NCBI GenBank assembly: GCA_015056315.1
Contig: SVGN01000007.1
Span: 1 to 64,000 of the forward strand
Origin: Clostridiales bacterium
GTDB lineage: Bacteria > Bacillota > Clostridia > Christensenellales > Aristaeellaceae
DNA length: 64,000 nt
Direction: 5' to 3'
Part shown: positions 50,825-58,300 of the stretch, one piece after another
Numbering within the stretch: position 1 is the first letter of the stretch
Layout of the letters: every line of letters begins with the position of its first letter
Notes under the pieces: generated by a model
Databases searched by the model: none
What the model was told of the DNA's origin: nothing
The model's input: only the letters and a program-made list of their open reading frames with translations
Translations under genes and position numbers: made by a program

Positions 50825-52108
50825 TTACTGTGCCACGCTGTCCAGAATGGCCAACTCAACGACCATATCCATGTATTCGCCCTCGGGGATATCATCGAAG
50901 GTCTCCATATCGTTGAGGCCCTCCACACGGTACACCTTTACGTTGGCGGTATCGCCTGCCTGCTTGTTCTGCAGGAGGTTGATCATCTCCGTGGTGCTCT
51001 TGACCACGGTACCATCGATCTCCACCACGATATCACCGGCCACCAGACCGGCCTTCTCGGCGGGGGAGCCTGCCTCCACCTCGGTGATATACGCACCGTT
51101 GGGCAGGATGCCGTTGGCCACGGCATACAGCTTGGGGTTCAGATTGGCCACCGTTACGCCGATACGGGGCTTTTCGGCAGTGGTCAGGGTGTTGCCGCTC
51201 TGCTGGCTGGCCTGTGCCTCGGGGGTCTTGCCGCTGAGCACATCCTCCAGAAGGGGCTTGGCCACATTGATCGGGATGGCCATACCGATGCCCTCCACAG
51301 AGGTGGCGGACATGTAGCTGCCGGTGTACTTCATAGAAGGCACGCCGATCAGCTCACCGGCCACGTTGAACATACCGCCGCCGCTGTTGCCTGCATTGAT
51401 GGCAGCATCGGTCTGGATCATCAGGTTAACGCTCTCGATACGGCGGCCGTACAGGTCGGTGGTGGAATTGGTGATCTCCCGGTTCAGCGCAGACACGATG
51501 CCCACCGTAGTGGTGCCGGTAAAGCTGAGGGGGTTGCCGATGCAGATGGCCCAGTCGCCTACGTTGAGCAGGTCGCTGTCGCCCAGCACAACGGGCTGGA
51601 CGGGGAAATCGCCCTGGATCTTGAGCACGGCCAGATCCAGCGACTCATCGGAGCCCGCCAGGATCGCTTCGTAAGCATCCTCACCGGAGGTGACCTCCAG
51701 GCGGGTGGCATCCTCTACCACGTGGAAGTTGGTGAGCACATAGCCGGGAGCCACCACCACGCCGCTGCCGCTGCCTGCCAGCACCTCTTCGGGCTCCCGG
51801 TCACGGTCGCTGCCGTAGGGGTAGCCATAGCCGTAGCCAAAGCCGAAATCGAAGGGGAAGCCAAAGCTGCCGTAGCTGTCGTAACCGGTAGACATGGCGT
51901 AGTTGTTAACGCCCACTACGCTGCCGTGCACCTTGTTGACTGCCTCGGTAAAGGGGCTTGCCACCACGGTAGCGCCCTGAGACAGGGTAACGCTCTCTGC
52001 ACCCGCAACGGTGTACTGCTGAAGCAGGGAGGTGCCCAGGCTGATGGCCAGCGCAAGGGTCAAAACAATGGAAAGGGTACGGAAAAACTTTTGTTTGTTG
52101 TTCATCAT
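50825..52108 (-). CDS. htrA: HtrA-like serine protease with PDZ domain
   Basis: Membrane-anchored trypsin-like protease and chaperone for misfolded envelope proteins, 427 residues. N-terminal signal anchor (about 9-30), then a Gly/Tyr/Phe-rich stretch (79-100). Protease domain has His129 (LTNFHVV), Asp159 (SLDLAVL) and Ser242 (NAGNSGGGMF). One PDZ domain spans about 320-405. AAGGAGGG lies 9-10 bases before ATG 52108. The aromatic Gly-rich insert before the protease core is unusual. No partner in the same operon. Confidence 0.94.
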   Translation of the reverse strand: MMNNKQKFFRTLSIVLTLALAISLGTSLLQQYTVAGAESVTLSQGATVVASPFTEAVNKVHGSVVGVNNYAMSTGYDSYGSFGFPFDFGFGYGYGYPYGSDRDREPEEVLAGSGSGVVVAPGYVLTNFHVVEDATRLEVTSGEDAYEAILAGSDESLDLAVLKIQGDFPVQPVVLGDSDLLNVGDWAICIGNPLSFTGTTTVGIVSALNREITNSTTDLYGRRIESVNLMIQTDAAINAGNSGGGMFNVAGELIGVPSMKYTGSYMSATSVEGIGMAIPINVAKPLLEDVLSGKTPEAQASQQSGNTLTTAEKPRIGVTVANLNPKLYAVANGILPNGAYITEVEAGSPAEKAGLVAGDIVVEIDGTVVKSTTEMINLLQNKQAGDTANVKVYRVEGLNDMETFDDIPEGEYMDMVVELAILDSVAQ

Positions 52109-52213
52109 GTAGTGATCCCTCCTTACTACAGCTTTATGATAACACAGAGATTTGTCCATTCTGTGAACAGAGGGTAAATAGCGTTTGCACAATCCACAAA
52201 CAAGCGTTTACAT

Positions 52214-53575
52214 TCACTTGTTTGCAGCCTGCTCCTGCTCGATGGCATAGATGGCCATGGCGCACTCCAGGCGCTTCTGCTCCAGGCGGCACTCCATCTC
52301 GTAGGGCTTGGAGATATCGCCGTTGAAGGCATGGGCATTGGCAGCGCAGCCGCCGCTGCAATAGAAGCGTGCCCAGCATTTTGCGCACTTATCCTTATTG
52401 AGCACGTTGTTCTGCTGGAATTTGCGCTGGATCTCCCGGTCGAAGCTGCCATCCACCACAGAGCCCATCTGCATGCCTTCGCGGCCCACAAACTGGTGGC
52501 AGGGGTAGATATCGCCATCGGCGGTAACGGCTACATACTCGTTGCCGCTGCCGCAGCCGGTGAGGCGCTTTTTGAGGCAGGGGCCGCCGGTCAGATCCAC
52601 CATAAAGTGGAAGAAGCTGAACCACTTGCCCTCCCGGCGGTACTTGATGTACTCCCGGCCCAGCCGCTCGTACTCATCATACACGGTGGGCAGGTCGCTC
52701 TCCTTGATGGCGTAGGGACACTTTTCATCGGTGACCACGGGCTCGATGGAGAGCTGCTCAAAGCCCAGATCGGCCAGGTGCAGCACATCGTTGCCAAAAT
52801 CCAGATTGTAGCCGGTAAAGGTGCCGCGCAGGTAATAGCGCTGCTGGCCGCGCTTTTCCACGAACTTCTTGGCCCGGTCGATGATCAGGTCGTAGCTGCC
52901 CTTGCCGTTGGGGGTGGGGCGCATACGGTCGTGCACCTCCCGGCGGCCATCGATAGAGATGACCACGTTATCCATCTCGGCGTTGAGGAAATCCATCATT
53001 TCCTCGTTGAGCAGCACCGCATTGGTGGTGGTGGTGAACTTGAACACCTTGCCATGCTTCTTTTCCAGCTCGCGGCCATAGGCAACTACATCCTTGATGA
53101 CCTGGAAATTCATCAGCGGTTCGCCGCCGAAGAAGTCTACCTCCAGGTTCTTGCGGTTGCCGCTGTGGGCCACCAGCCAATCCAGCGCCTTGCGGCCCGT
53201 CTCGGCAGAGAGCATGGTGCGGCTGGCCATATGGTATTCGCCGGTATCGGCAAAGCAATATTTGCAGCGCAGGTTGCAATCGTGGGCCACCAGCAGGCAC
53301 ATGGCCTTTACCACGCCGGTATCCACAGGCTCTACGTGGCTGTAGTCGTCGTCGGTGTTCAGGTAGCCCATCTCCATGAGCTGTTTGAGCTCGGCGACGG
53401 TCTCCTCCACCTCGGTCTTATCGTACTTGTGGGCAAGGGCGGCGGCCACATCCGCGTCCGCATCCTCTACCAGCATAGCAAGGGCATCGTAAGCGATGGC
53501 ATCCAGCGACAGAACAGCGCCGCTGCCCACATCCAGCGCCATGCGCTTGCCGAGGGATTCAAACAAATGGATCAT
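52214..53575 (-). CDS. scfB: SCIFF radical SAM maturase (thioether-forming)
   Basis: Radical SAM/SPASM enzyme that builds thioether (sactionine-like) bridges in the SCIFF peptide, 453 residues. [4Fe-4S]-SAM motif Cys100-x3-Cys104-x2-Cys107 (CNLRCKYC), EVDFFGGEPLMNF, and SPASM auxiliary-cluster cysteines in GPCLKK ... CGSG ... YPCHQF ... CAKCWARFYCSGGC. The N-terminal ~85 residues form the leader-binding region. ATG 53575 with AAGGAG 7 bases upstream. It sits 89 bases after the precursor gene, the invariant clostridial arrangement. Confidence 0.95.
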   Translation of the reverse strand: MIHLFESLGKRMALDVGSGAVLSLDAIAYDALAMLVEDADADVAAALAHKYDKTEVEETVAELKQLMEMGYLNTDDDYSHVEPVDTGVVKAMCLLVAHDCNLRCKYCFADTGEYHMASRTMLSAETGRKALDWLVAHSGNRKNLEVDFFGGEPLMNFQVIKDVVAYGRELEKKHGKVFKFTTTTNAVLLNEEMMDFLNAEMDNVVISIDGRREVHDRMRPTPNGKGSYDLIIDRAKKFVEKRGQQRYYLRGTFTGYNLDFGNDVLHLADLGFEQLSIEPVVTDEKCPYAIKESDLPTVYDEYERLGREYIKYRREGKWFSFFHFMVDLTGGPCLKKRLTGCGSGNEYVAVTADGDIYPCHQFVGREGMQMGSVVDGSFDREIQRKFQQNNVLNKDKCAKCWARFYCSGGCAANAHAFNGDISKPYEMECRLEQKRLECAMAIYAIEQEQAANK

Positions 53576-53608
53576 GCTTCTTCTCTCCTTATTGACCACG
53601 GGGAAAAC

Positions 53609-53650
53609 CAAAAAAGCACCGCATGGCAGCAAGTGCTCATGCGGTAGCTT
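53609..53650 (-). terminator. Intercistronic terminator-like hairpin between scfA and scfB
   Basis: Stem 53615-53625 with 53638-53649 (one bulge) followed on the minus strand by TTTTTT. It probably reduces read-through from the peptide gene to the enzyme gene. Confidence 0.8.
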
Positions 53651-53664
53651 TTCATGAATGGAAA

Positions 53665-53859
53665 TTACTTGCCAAAGGAATGGTTCACCTTGCCATCGCG
53701 GCCGGCGAGGATCTGGTTTTCCTTATTGGCGCAGCTCTGATTGGCTACAGTGCAGCTGGTCTTGCAGGCGCTCTGGCAGGAGCTCTGGCACTCGCCGCAG
53801 CCACCATGGGCCAGGGACTGACGCAGGCAGGGCTGAGAAACGGTCTGAATATGCTTCAT
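53665..53859 (-). CDS. scfA: SCIFF family ribosomal peptide precursor, C-terminally extended
   Basis: Precursor of a radical-SAM-modified peptide, 64 residues. The conserved core GGCGECQSSCQSACKTSC plus NQSC supplies the six family cysteines (21, 24, 28, 32, 36, 43), with leader MKHIQTVSQ. Two departures from the usual ~46-residue SCIFF: a seventh cysteine at 11, and about 18 residues after the normal end (ENQILAGRDGKVNHSFGK), with no frameshift or stop between. ATG 53859 has GGAGGG 10 bases upstream. Own promoter, then scfB. The biological role of SCIFF is still unknown. Confidence 0.93.
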   Translation of the reverse strand: MKHIQTVSQPCLRQSLAHGGCGECQSSCQSACKTSCTVANQSCANKENQILAGRDGKVNHSFGK

Positions 53860-53905
53860 AATGATTGTTCCCTCCATGAAATTCGTTGGGGTTATTATCA
53901 AAACA

Positions 53906-53934
53906 ATTATACATGATAGCCACCGCTATTTCAA
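53906..53934 (-). promoter_or_regulatory. Promoter of scfAB
   Basis: TTGAAA (53929-53934), 17-base spacer, perfect TATAAT (53906-53911) on the minus strand, 47 bases before scfA. Confidence 0.88.
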
Positions 53935-54068
53935 GAGGGAACAGGGAAAAAACCTCCCCACTTTCGCAAAAGCAGGATTTTTCGCCCCTCTCTGCCGAAA
54001 CAGCCATCCTGCCCGCCGCACTCCCCCACTGCCGCCTGTGCATCCGGGGAGGTTTTCTGAAAAAAAAC

Positions 54069-54097
54069 GTTGACAAACCGTGAGACCTTCTGTATAA
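54069..54097 (+). promoter_or_regulatory. Promoter of tRNA-Leu
   Basis: Perfect TTGACA (54069-54074), 17-base spacer, perfect TATAAT (54092-54097), 27 bases before the tRNA. Confidence 0.93.
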
Positions 54098-54124
54098 TAA
54101 ACGATGTTGTCAGCAAGGCAGCAT

Positions 54125-54209
54125 GCGATCGTGGCGGAATTGGCATACGCGCACGTTTGAGGGGCGTGTTCTTAACCGAGTACGGGTTCAAGTCCCGTCG
54201 ATCGCACCA
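54125..54209 (+). tRNA. tRNA-Leu (anticodon GAG)
   Basis: 85-nt class II tRNA with acceptor stem GCGATCG/CGATCGC, anticodon loop TTGAGGG (anticodon GAG, decoding CUC/CUU), long variable arm, T-arm GGGTTCAAGTCCC and encoded CCA (54207-54209). Monocistronic, between its own promoter and terminator. Confidence 0.97.
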
Positions 54210-54210
54210 G

Positions 54211-54241
54211 ATCGAGTGTTCAAACGAACACTCGATTTTTT
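54211..54241 (+). terminator. Terminator of tRNA-Leu
   Basis: Perfect 11-base-pair stem (54211-54221 with 54226-54236), AAAC loop (54222-54225), run of six T, starting two bases after CCA. Confidence 0.95.
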
Positions 54242-54284
54242 ATTGCCCACACCCCAGCTGTGCCCGGGTCCCTTCTGCCCCGGC

Positions 54285-54314
54285 TGGACGAGCACAGCCC
54301 TGAAATGGTATAAT
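54285..54314 (+). promoter_or_regulatory. Promoter of rlmA
   Basis: TGGACG (54285-54290), 18-base spacer, perfect TATAAT (54309-54314). The predicted transcript start excludes the furthest upstream in-frame start codons of rlmA. Confidence 0.72.
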
Positions 54315-54363
54315 GCCCAAGACGATACCCACGCATCCCGGGCTAAGGATGGAGGTACACCCC

Positions 54364-55218
54364 TTGAACATAAAGACCCTGACCGGCATACTGCAAAACG
54401 ACCTTTCCCTGCTGGCCTGCCCCCGCTGCGGGCAGCCGTTTTCGCTCAATGGGGGCAGCCTCCGGTGCAATGGCAACCATTGCTACGATCTGGCCGCCAA
54501 GGGCTATGTGAACCTTGCCCCCCAGCGCGACCAGAGCAAGGAAAAATACGATGCGGCGCTGTTCGAAAGCCGCAGCGTGGTGCTGGAAAGCGGCTTCTAT
54601 GCCCCGGTGCTGGAGGCTGTTGCCCAGCTGCTTTCCGCCCGTTTTGGCGATGCCCCTTTCTCCCTGCTGGATGCAGGCTGCGGCGAGGGCTACTATGCCC
54701 GCAGCCTTGCGGGGCGTTTTCCCCAAAGCCGTGTGATCGGCATCGACCTGAGCCGGGACGGCATCCTGGCTGCTGCCCGGAAGCCCGGCAATGTGCTTTG
54801 GCTGGTGGCCGACCTGAAGCAGCTGCCTCTTGGCGACGAGCGCATCGACGTGGTGCTGGATGTGCTCACCCCGGCCAGCTACGATGCCTTCCGGCGGGTG
54901 CTGAAGCCCGGCGGCGAGCTGATCAAGGTGATCCCGGACAGTGACTATCTCTGCGAGATCCGCTCCGCATTCCAGCCCTACCTGCGGCAGGAGGGCTACA
55001 GCAACCGGCAGGTGCTGGAGCATCTGGGCAAGCATGCGCAGATCCTGGAGCAGCGTGAGGTGCGCTCGACTCTGCCCCTCACCCCGGAGCAGGCCAGTGC
55101 CTTCCTGCGCATGACTCCCATGGGCTTCTCCGTGCCCGAAGCGGTGCTGGAGGAGACCCGCCTTGATGAGATCACCCTGCATTTACAGGTGATCCGCTGC
55201 AGGTTCGGAGACGAATGA
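54364..55218 (+). CDS. rlmA: 23S rRNA (guanine-N1)-methyltransferase, RlmA family
   Basis: SAM-dependent rRNA methyltransferase, 284 residues. N-terminal zinc site Cys19, Cys22, Cys35, His39 (CPRCG ... RCNGNHCYDLA), the RlmA signature, then a class I Rossmann domain (LLDAGCGEGYYARSL, motif I; GIDLSRDGI, motif II). RlmA enzymes methylate G745 or G748 of 23S rRNA and can affect tylosin-type macrolide susceptibility. I prefer TTG 54364, 7 bases after GGAGGT; ATG 54349 overlaps that site. Confidence 0.88.
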   Translation: MNIKTLTGILQNDLSLLACPRCGQPFSLNGGSLRCNGNHCYDLAAKGYVNLAPQRDQSKEKYDAALFESRSVVLESGFYAPVLEAVAQLLSARFGDAPFSLLDAGCGEGYYARSLAGRFPQSRVIGIDLSRDGILAAARKPGNVLWLVADLKQLPLGDERIDVVLDVLTPASYDAFRRVLKPGGELIKVIPDSDYLCEIRSAFQPYLRQEGYSNRQVLEHLGKHAQILEQREVRSTLPLTPEQASAFLRMTPMGFSVPEAVLEETRLDEITLHLQVIRCRFGDE

Positions 55219-55284
55219 AGCAAAGAGGCTCCCCGGCGGGTCGGATACCCTCTCCCCGCAGCCAAAACCGCAAGACAAACAGCG

Positions 55285-55318
55285 TGAGCATCCGGCATAA
55301 AGCCGGATGCTCATTTTT
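55285..55318 (+). terminator. Terminator of rlmA
   Basis: Perfect 12-base-pair stem (55285-55296 with 55302-55313), 5-base loop, TTTTT. The 110 bases beyond, up to the XRE stop, hold nothing I recognise. Confidence 0.93.
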
Positions 55319-55429
55319 GAATGCCGGTTTGCCGACCATCCTTTCTCTCGTGGCCCGGAGCATGCCCGGCGATACAGAGGGCGGCACTGCCCTGCCTGTC
55401 TGCGGTGCCATACGCAGCCCTGCTTTTCC

Positions 55430-56233
55430 TTACGGGGTGAAATAATGACCGTTCCCGGCGAAATAGCAATGGCAGGGTACATATTCCGCATACTCCCCGG
55501 CAAACAGCAGGGCCGCCAAAAGCAAATACAGCTTCTGCTCCCCCTGGGTCAGCTCGTAATAGGTCATGGTGCTTTCGTCTATGGCCAGGGTCTTGCAGGC
55601 AAACAGGCCGCTTTCCTCCACCAGCTGCTCCAGGCGGGCAGCATCCGCTACTCCGGCCACTTTACAGAGTGCGGGCATGGTAAAGGTGAGCATCCGCTTT
55701 TTCAGGATCGCTGCCATGGCCTTACGGAAGTCCTCATCCGCCAGCAGAACGAGCATCCGCCGGTTGTTTTCGTTGCTGAACAGGCTGCTCCAGCCCTGCT
55801 CCGGGCGCTTGATGGCCATGGTGCCCACCGGCTCCCGCATATAGATGATGCTGCCGTTGCCGCTCTGGATCACACTGCGGGAAACACCATCCTTCAGCGA
55901 GGCCTGCAGCTCATCCGCCAGCTCATCCACATCGGCCTTGCTGTCTCCACCGTAAAAGCAGCGCACGATCACCCGGCGCATCTGCTCCATGGCTGCATCC
56001 CAGGCATCCTCCCGGTGGATGCGCTTTTCCACGGTGCTCCTGCCGTAGAGCGCATCCACGGTAACGCCGAAGAAATCTGCCAGTACCGGCAGCAGCATCA
56101 CATCCGGGCAGGTGGTGCTGTTCTCCCATTTGGAGATGGTCTGTGCGGACACGCCCATGCATTCCGCCAAAGCCTCCTGGGTCATGCCGCGCTCCCTGCG
56201 GAGCCGGGCGAGGGTCTCTCCGATCTGGGTCAT
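55430..56233 (-). CDS. XRE-family transcriptional regulator with C-terminal effector domain
   Basis: A 267-residue regulator. HTH_3 domain at 3-60 (MTQEALAECMGVSAQTISKWE), then about 200 residues of unknown alpha/beta domain (GNGSIIYMREPVGTMAIKR ... LLLAALLFAGEYAEYVPC), which may bind a ligand. ATG 56233 with AGGAGG 7 bases upstream. Repeated ACAACACAGC elements in its promoter suggest autoregulation. It is in tail-to-tail orientation with rlmA. Confidence 0.82.
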   Translation of the reverse strand: MTQIGETLARLRRERGMTQEALAECMGVSAQTISKWENSTTCPDVMLLPVLADFFGVTVDALYGRSTVEKRIHREDAWDAAMEQMRRVIVRCFYGGDSKADVDELADELQASLKDGVSRSVIQSGNGSIIYMREPVGTMAIKRPEQGWSSLFSNENNRRMLVLLADEDFRKAMAAILKKRMLTFTMPALCKVAGVADAARLEQLVEESGLFACKTLAIDESTMTYYELTQGEQKLYLLLAALLFAGEYAEYVPCHCYFAGNGHYFTP

Positions 56234-56248
56234 GGTGTTTCCTCCTCT

Positions 56249-56289
56249 GCTGTGTTGTGGCTTTATCATACAACATACAGCTGTGTTGT
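56249..56289 (-). promoter_or_regulatory. Promoter and candidate operator of the XRE gene
   Basis: Minus-strand TATGAT (56265-56270). ACAACA...TGTTGT dyad (56270-56288) abuts it, and the 10-mer ACAACACAGC occurs twice (56249-56258 and 56280-56289), 31 bases apart, flanking the -10. Likely autoregulatory sites. Confidence 0.6.
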
Positions 56290-56418
56290 TCCAGCGCCCG
56301 GAAAGCGGACAGCTCGCTTTTTCGGCAAGTTGCTCGCCGGGGAGGGTGAGAACGGCGCAGGGCATACACCGCTGCCCGGACGCAGAGAAAAGACTCCGTT
56401 GCCGGAAGCCTTCCCCTC

Positions 56419-56856
56419 TCAGCAGCGGAGCCTGAGCTCTTCCATATTGTTTTCCACCAGGCCGGTGGGCGCGAAGCCCTCGGAAAGGTACAGCCGTTTG
56501 GCGTTTTCATTGCCCAGCAGCACACCTGTATACACCTCGTTCGCACCCTTGACCTCCTGCAGCCAGCGGATGGCCAGCTGCAGCGCCTGCCTGCCGTAGC
56601 CCCTGTGCTGGTGCGCCGCATCGATCAGAAATTTCCAGAGGGTGTACTGCTGCCGAGGGGCATAATAGCCCAGCATCACAAAGCCGACCGGCTCATCCCC
56701 GGCATACACGGCAAAGGGAAAGGCCGTATCCCTGTACACCCAGGCCTGTGCCAGCGAAGCCGCCACGGTGGAAACGTAGCTTTTCTGCGCTGGTGAGACC
56801 TTCAATGCAAGAACGCTTTCCAGATTTTCGGCGGTGATTGGGCGCAGGGTGAGCAT
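56419..56856 (-). CDS. GNAT family N-acetyltransferase
   Basis: Acetyl-CoA-dependent acetyltransferase, 145 residues, resembling the spermidine/diamine acetyltransferase (PaiA/BltD-like) branch: RPITAENLESVLALKV at the start, EPVGFVMLGYY, HRGYGRQALQLAI (CoA loop) and NENAKRLYLSEGF. ATG 56856 lies 7 bases after GGGAGG; the ATG two codons upstream is too close. Substrate assignment is tentative. About 185 bases without a gene separate it from the XRE start. Confidence 0.85.
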   Translation of the reverse strand: MLTLRPITAENLESVLALKVSPAQKSYVSTVAASLAQAWVYRDTAFPFAVYAGDEPVGFVMLGYYAPRQQYTLWKFLIDAAHQHRGYGRQALQLAIRWLQEVKGANEVYTGVLLGNENAKRLYLSEGFAPTGLVENNMEELRLRC

Positions 56857-56930
56857 GAGCATTCCTCCCTCTTGCGGTTCTCGGTCGATCGTTATGCAGG
56901 GCTTTGCCCCGGCGGGCTGCTCCCATAAGC

Positions 56931-56964
56931 AAGACCCACCGCATCCGAAAACGCAGTGGGTCTT
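56931..56964 (-). terminator. Stem-loop after divIVA
   Basis: Nine-base-pair arms (56931-56939 with 56956-56964) 14 bases beyond the divIVA stop; T tract is poor, so termination may be incomplete. Confidence 0.6.
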
Positions 56965-56977
56965 GAGTTGAAACAGA

Positions 56978-57496
56978 TCAGGCTTCTTCCTCGGCAAAAA
57001 TACCGTTGGTCTCCTCCAGGGCCTGGCGGTGCTTCTCCAGCATCTCCAGATAGCTCTGGCGGTAAGCGGCAGCAGAGGCTTTCAGGTCGCCCAGGCTCTT
57101 GCGGATGGTCTCCCGCTCTTCGATGGCTTCATCCAGGATCTGAGAGGCCTTCTCCTCGGCTTCCTTCACGATGCCGGTGGCCTTTTCTTCGGCTTCCTTC
57201 ACGGTATCATCAGCCACCATACCGGCACGGCGGAACATGCTTTCCAGCGTGGCGCCAAGGTTGGGCTGCTCGGGAGCGGTCTGCTCCTGTGCGGGAGCGG
57301 CAGCGGCCTCCTCCTGAGCCTGCTGAAGAGCAGCCTCGGTGTTGGCCAGCTTCTGCTGCAGCTCGTTGATGCTGTTATGCAGATTGGTCATCTCATCGCA
57401 GATCTCATCCAGGAACTGGTCTACATCGTCACGGTCATATCCGCCGCCTTTGAGGCCAAACTCTTTATCCAGAATATCATCGATCGTCAAAGCCAT
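56978..57496 (-). CDS. divIVA: DivIVA-like cell division/polarity protein
   Basis: Coiled-coil membrane-curvature protein, 172 residues. N-terminal DivIVA domain (ALTIDDILDKEFGLK, then GYDRDDVDQFLDEI), an Ala/Gln/Glu linker with heptads, and a second coiled coil (VKEAEEKATGIVKEAEEKA) to the C-terminus. ATG 57496 is 7 bases after GGAG. Last gene of the minus-strand division cluster. GpsB-like or DivIVA assignment is by context. Confidence 0.9.
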   Translation of the reverse strand: MALTIDDILDKEFGLKGGGYDRDDVDQFLDEICDEMTNLHNSINELQQKLANTEAALQQAQEEAAAAPAQEQTAPEQPNLGATLESMFRRAGMVADDTVKEAEEKATGIVKEAEEKASQILDEAIEERETIRKSLGDLKASAAAYRQSYLEMLEKHRQALEETNGIFAEEEA

Positions 57497-57526
57497 GTTC
57501 ATTCTCCTTTCAGATTCCCGAAGGTT

Positions 57527-58282
57527 CTATTTACGCTCGCCGAAGCGGAGCATACTGAGCGGGTAGCGGCCTTTACGGGTCGGCTGCCCGATCTCGCACA
57601 ATTGAAGCCTGCCAAGACCGCGAACAGAGATCGCGTCGCCCTCGGCCACATGGGCGTCGGTGCGCAGGCAGGGGATGTGCCGGAGCTTTACATGCCCGGC
57701 GTTGATCAGGTCGGCGGCTTTGCTGCGGGAGACAGAAAACCCGGCAGCCACCACCGCATCCAATCTGGGAGAGGATACGGTATCCCTAACGGGCCTGCCC
57801 TCGGGCGGGGTGGGCACGGGCAGCTCATCCAGCAGCGCCACCTGCAGATGCACCCGGCCTGCGCCGGTGAGCACCGAGGCGATATGCTCTGCCATGGCGG
57901 CCTCTGCAAACAGGTATGCTTTCTCGGCCTCCACCACGATATCGCCCACCAGACCTCGGCGGATGCCCAGCCCCATCACGCTGCCAAGCAGATCCCGATG
58001 GGTAGGGGCGCTCTGGTGCGGCCATTGCAGCTCCAGCGCCCGGATGGGCCAGGGCTCCTCCCAGCAATCGGGCGGAGCAAAGCGGGCCATAACACGCTCC
58101 GCATCCTCGTAGCCGCCGGAAAGCTGTGCGGTAACGCCTGCTTCTTTGGCAGCCGAAAGGGCCATGGGTGCCTGAGCGGGGGTGAGAAACTCGGTAAAGG
58201 TGGGGCAGCCGGTGCGGTCGGCCCGTTGGGCCAGCTCGGTAAGCCGCCGCCGGAGCAGGGCTTCATCGTCTCCGTAGGGCAT
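57527..58282 (-). CDS. ylmH: YlmH-type S4 RNA-binding protein
   Basis: Ribosome-associated S4-domain protein, 251 residues, of the family implicated in rescue of stalled 50S complexes and earlier in septum placement. N-terminal ~165-residue domain (EFLTPAQAPMALSAAKEAG), then an S4 domain at about 175-240 (LDAVVAAGFSVSRSKAADLI, VAEGDAISVRGLGR). GGGAGG lies 8 bases before the ATG. Placed between sepF and divIVA; the ylmG membrane gene usually found here is absent. Confidence 0.93.
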   Translation of the reverse strand: MPYGDDEALLRRRLTELAQRADRTGCPTFTEFLTPAQAPMALSAAKEAGVTAQLSGGYEDAERVMARFAPPDCWEEPWPIRALELQWPHQSAPTHRDLLGSVMGLGIRRGLVGDIVVEAEKAYLFAEAAMAEHIASVLTGAGRVHLQVALLDELPVPTPPEGRPVRDTVSSPRLDAVVAAGFSVSRSKAADLINAGHVKLRHIPCLRTDAHVAEGDAISVRGLGRLQLCEIGQPTRKGRYPLSMLRFGERK

Positions 58283-58300
58283 GGATGCCTCCCTGCTCGA

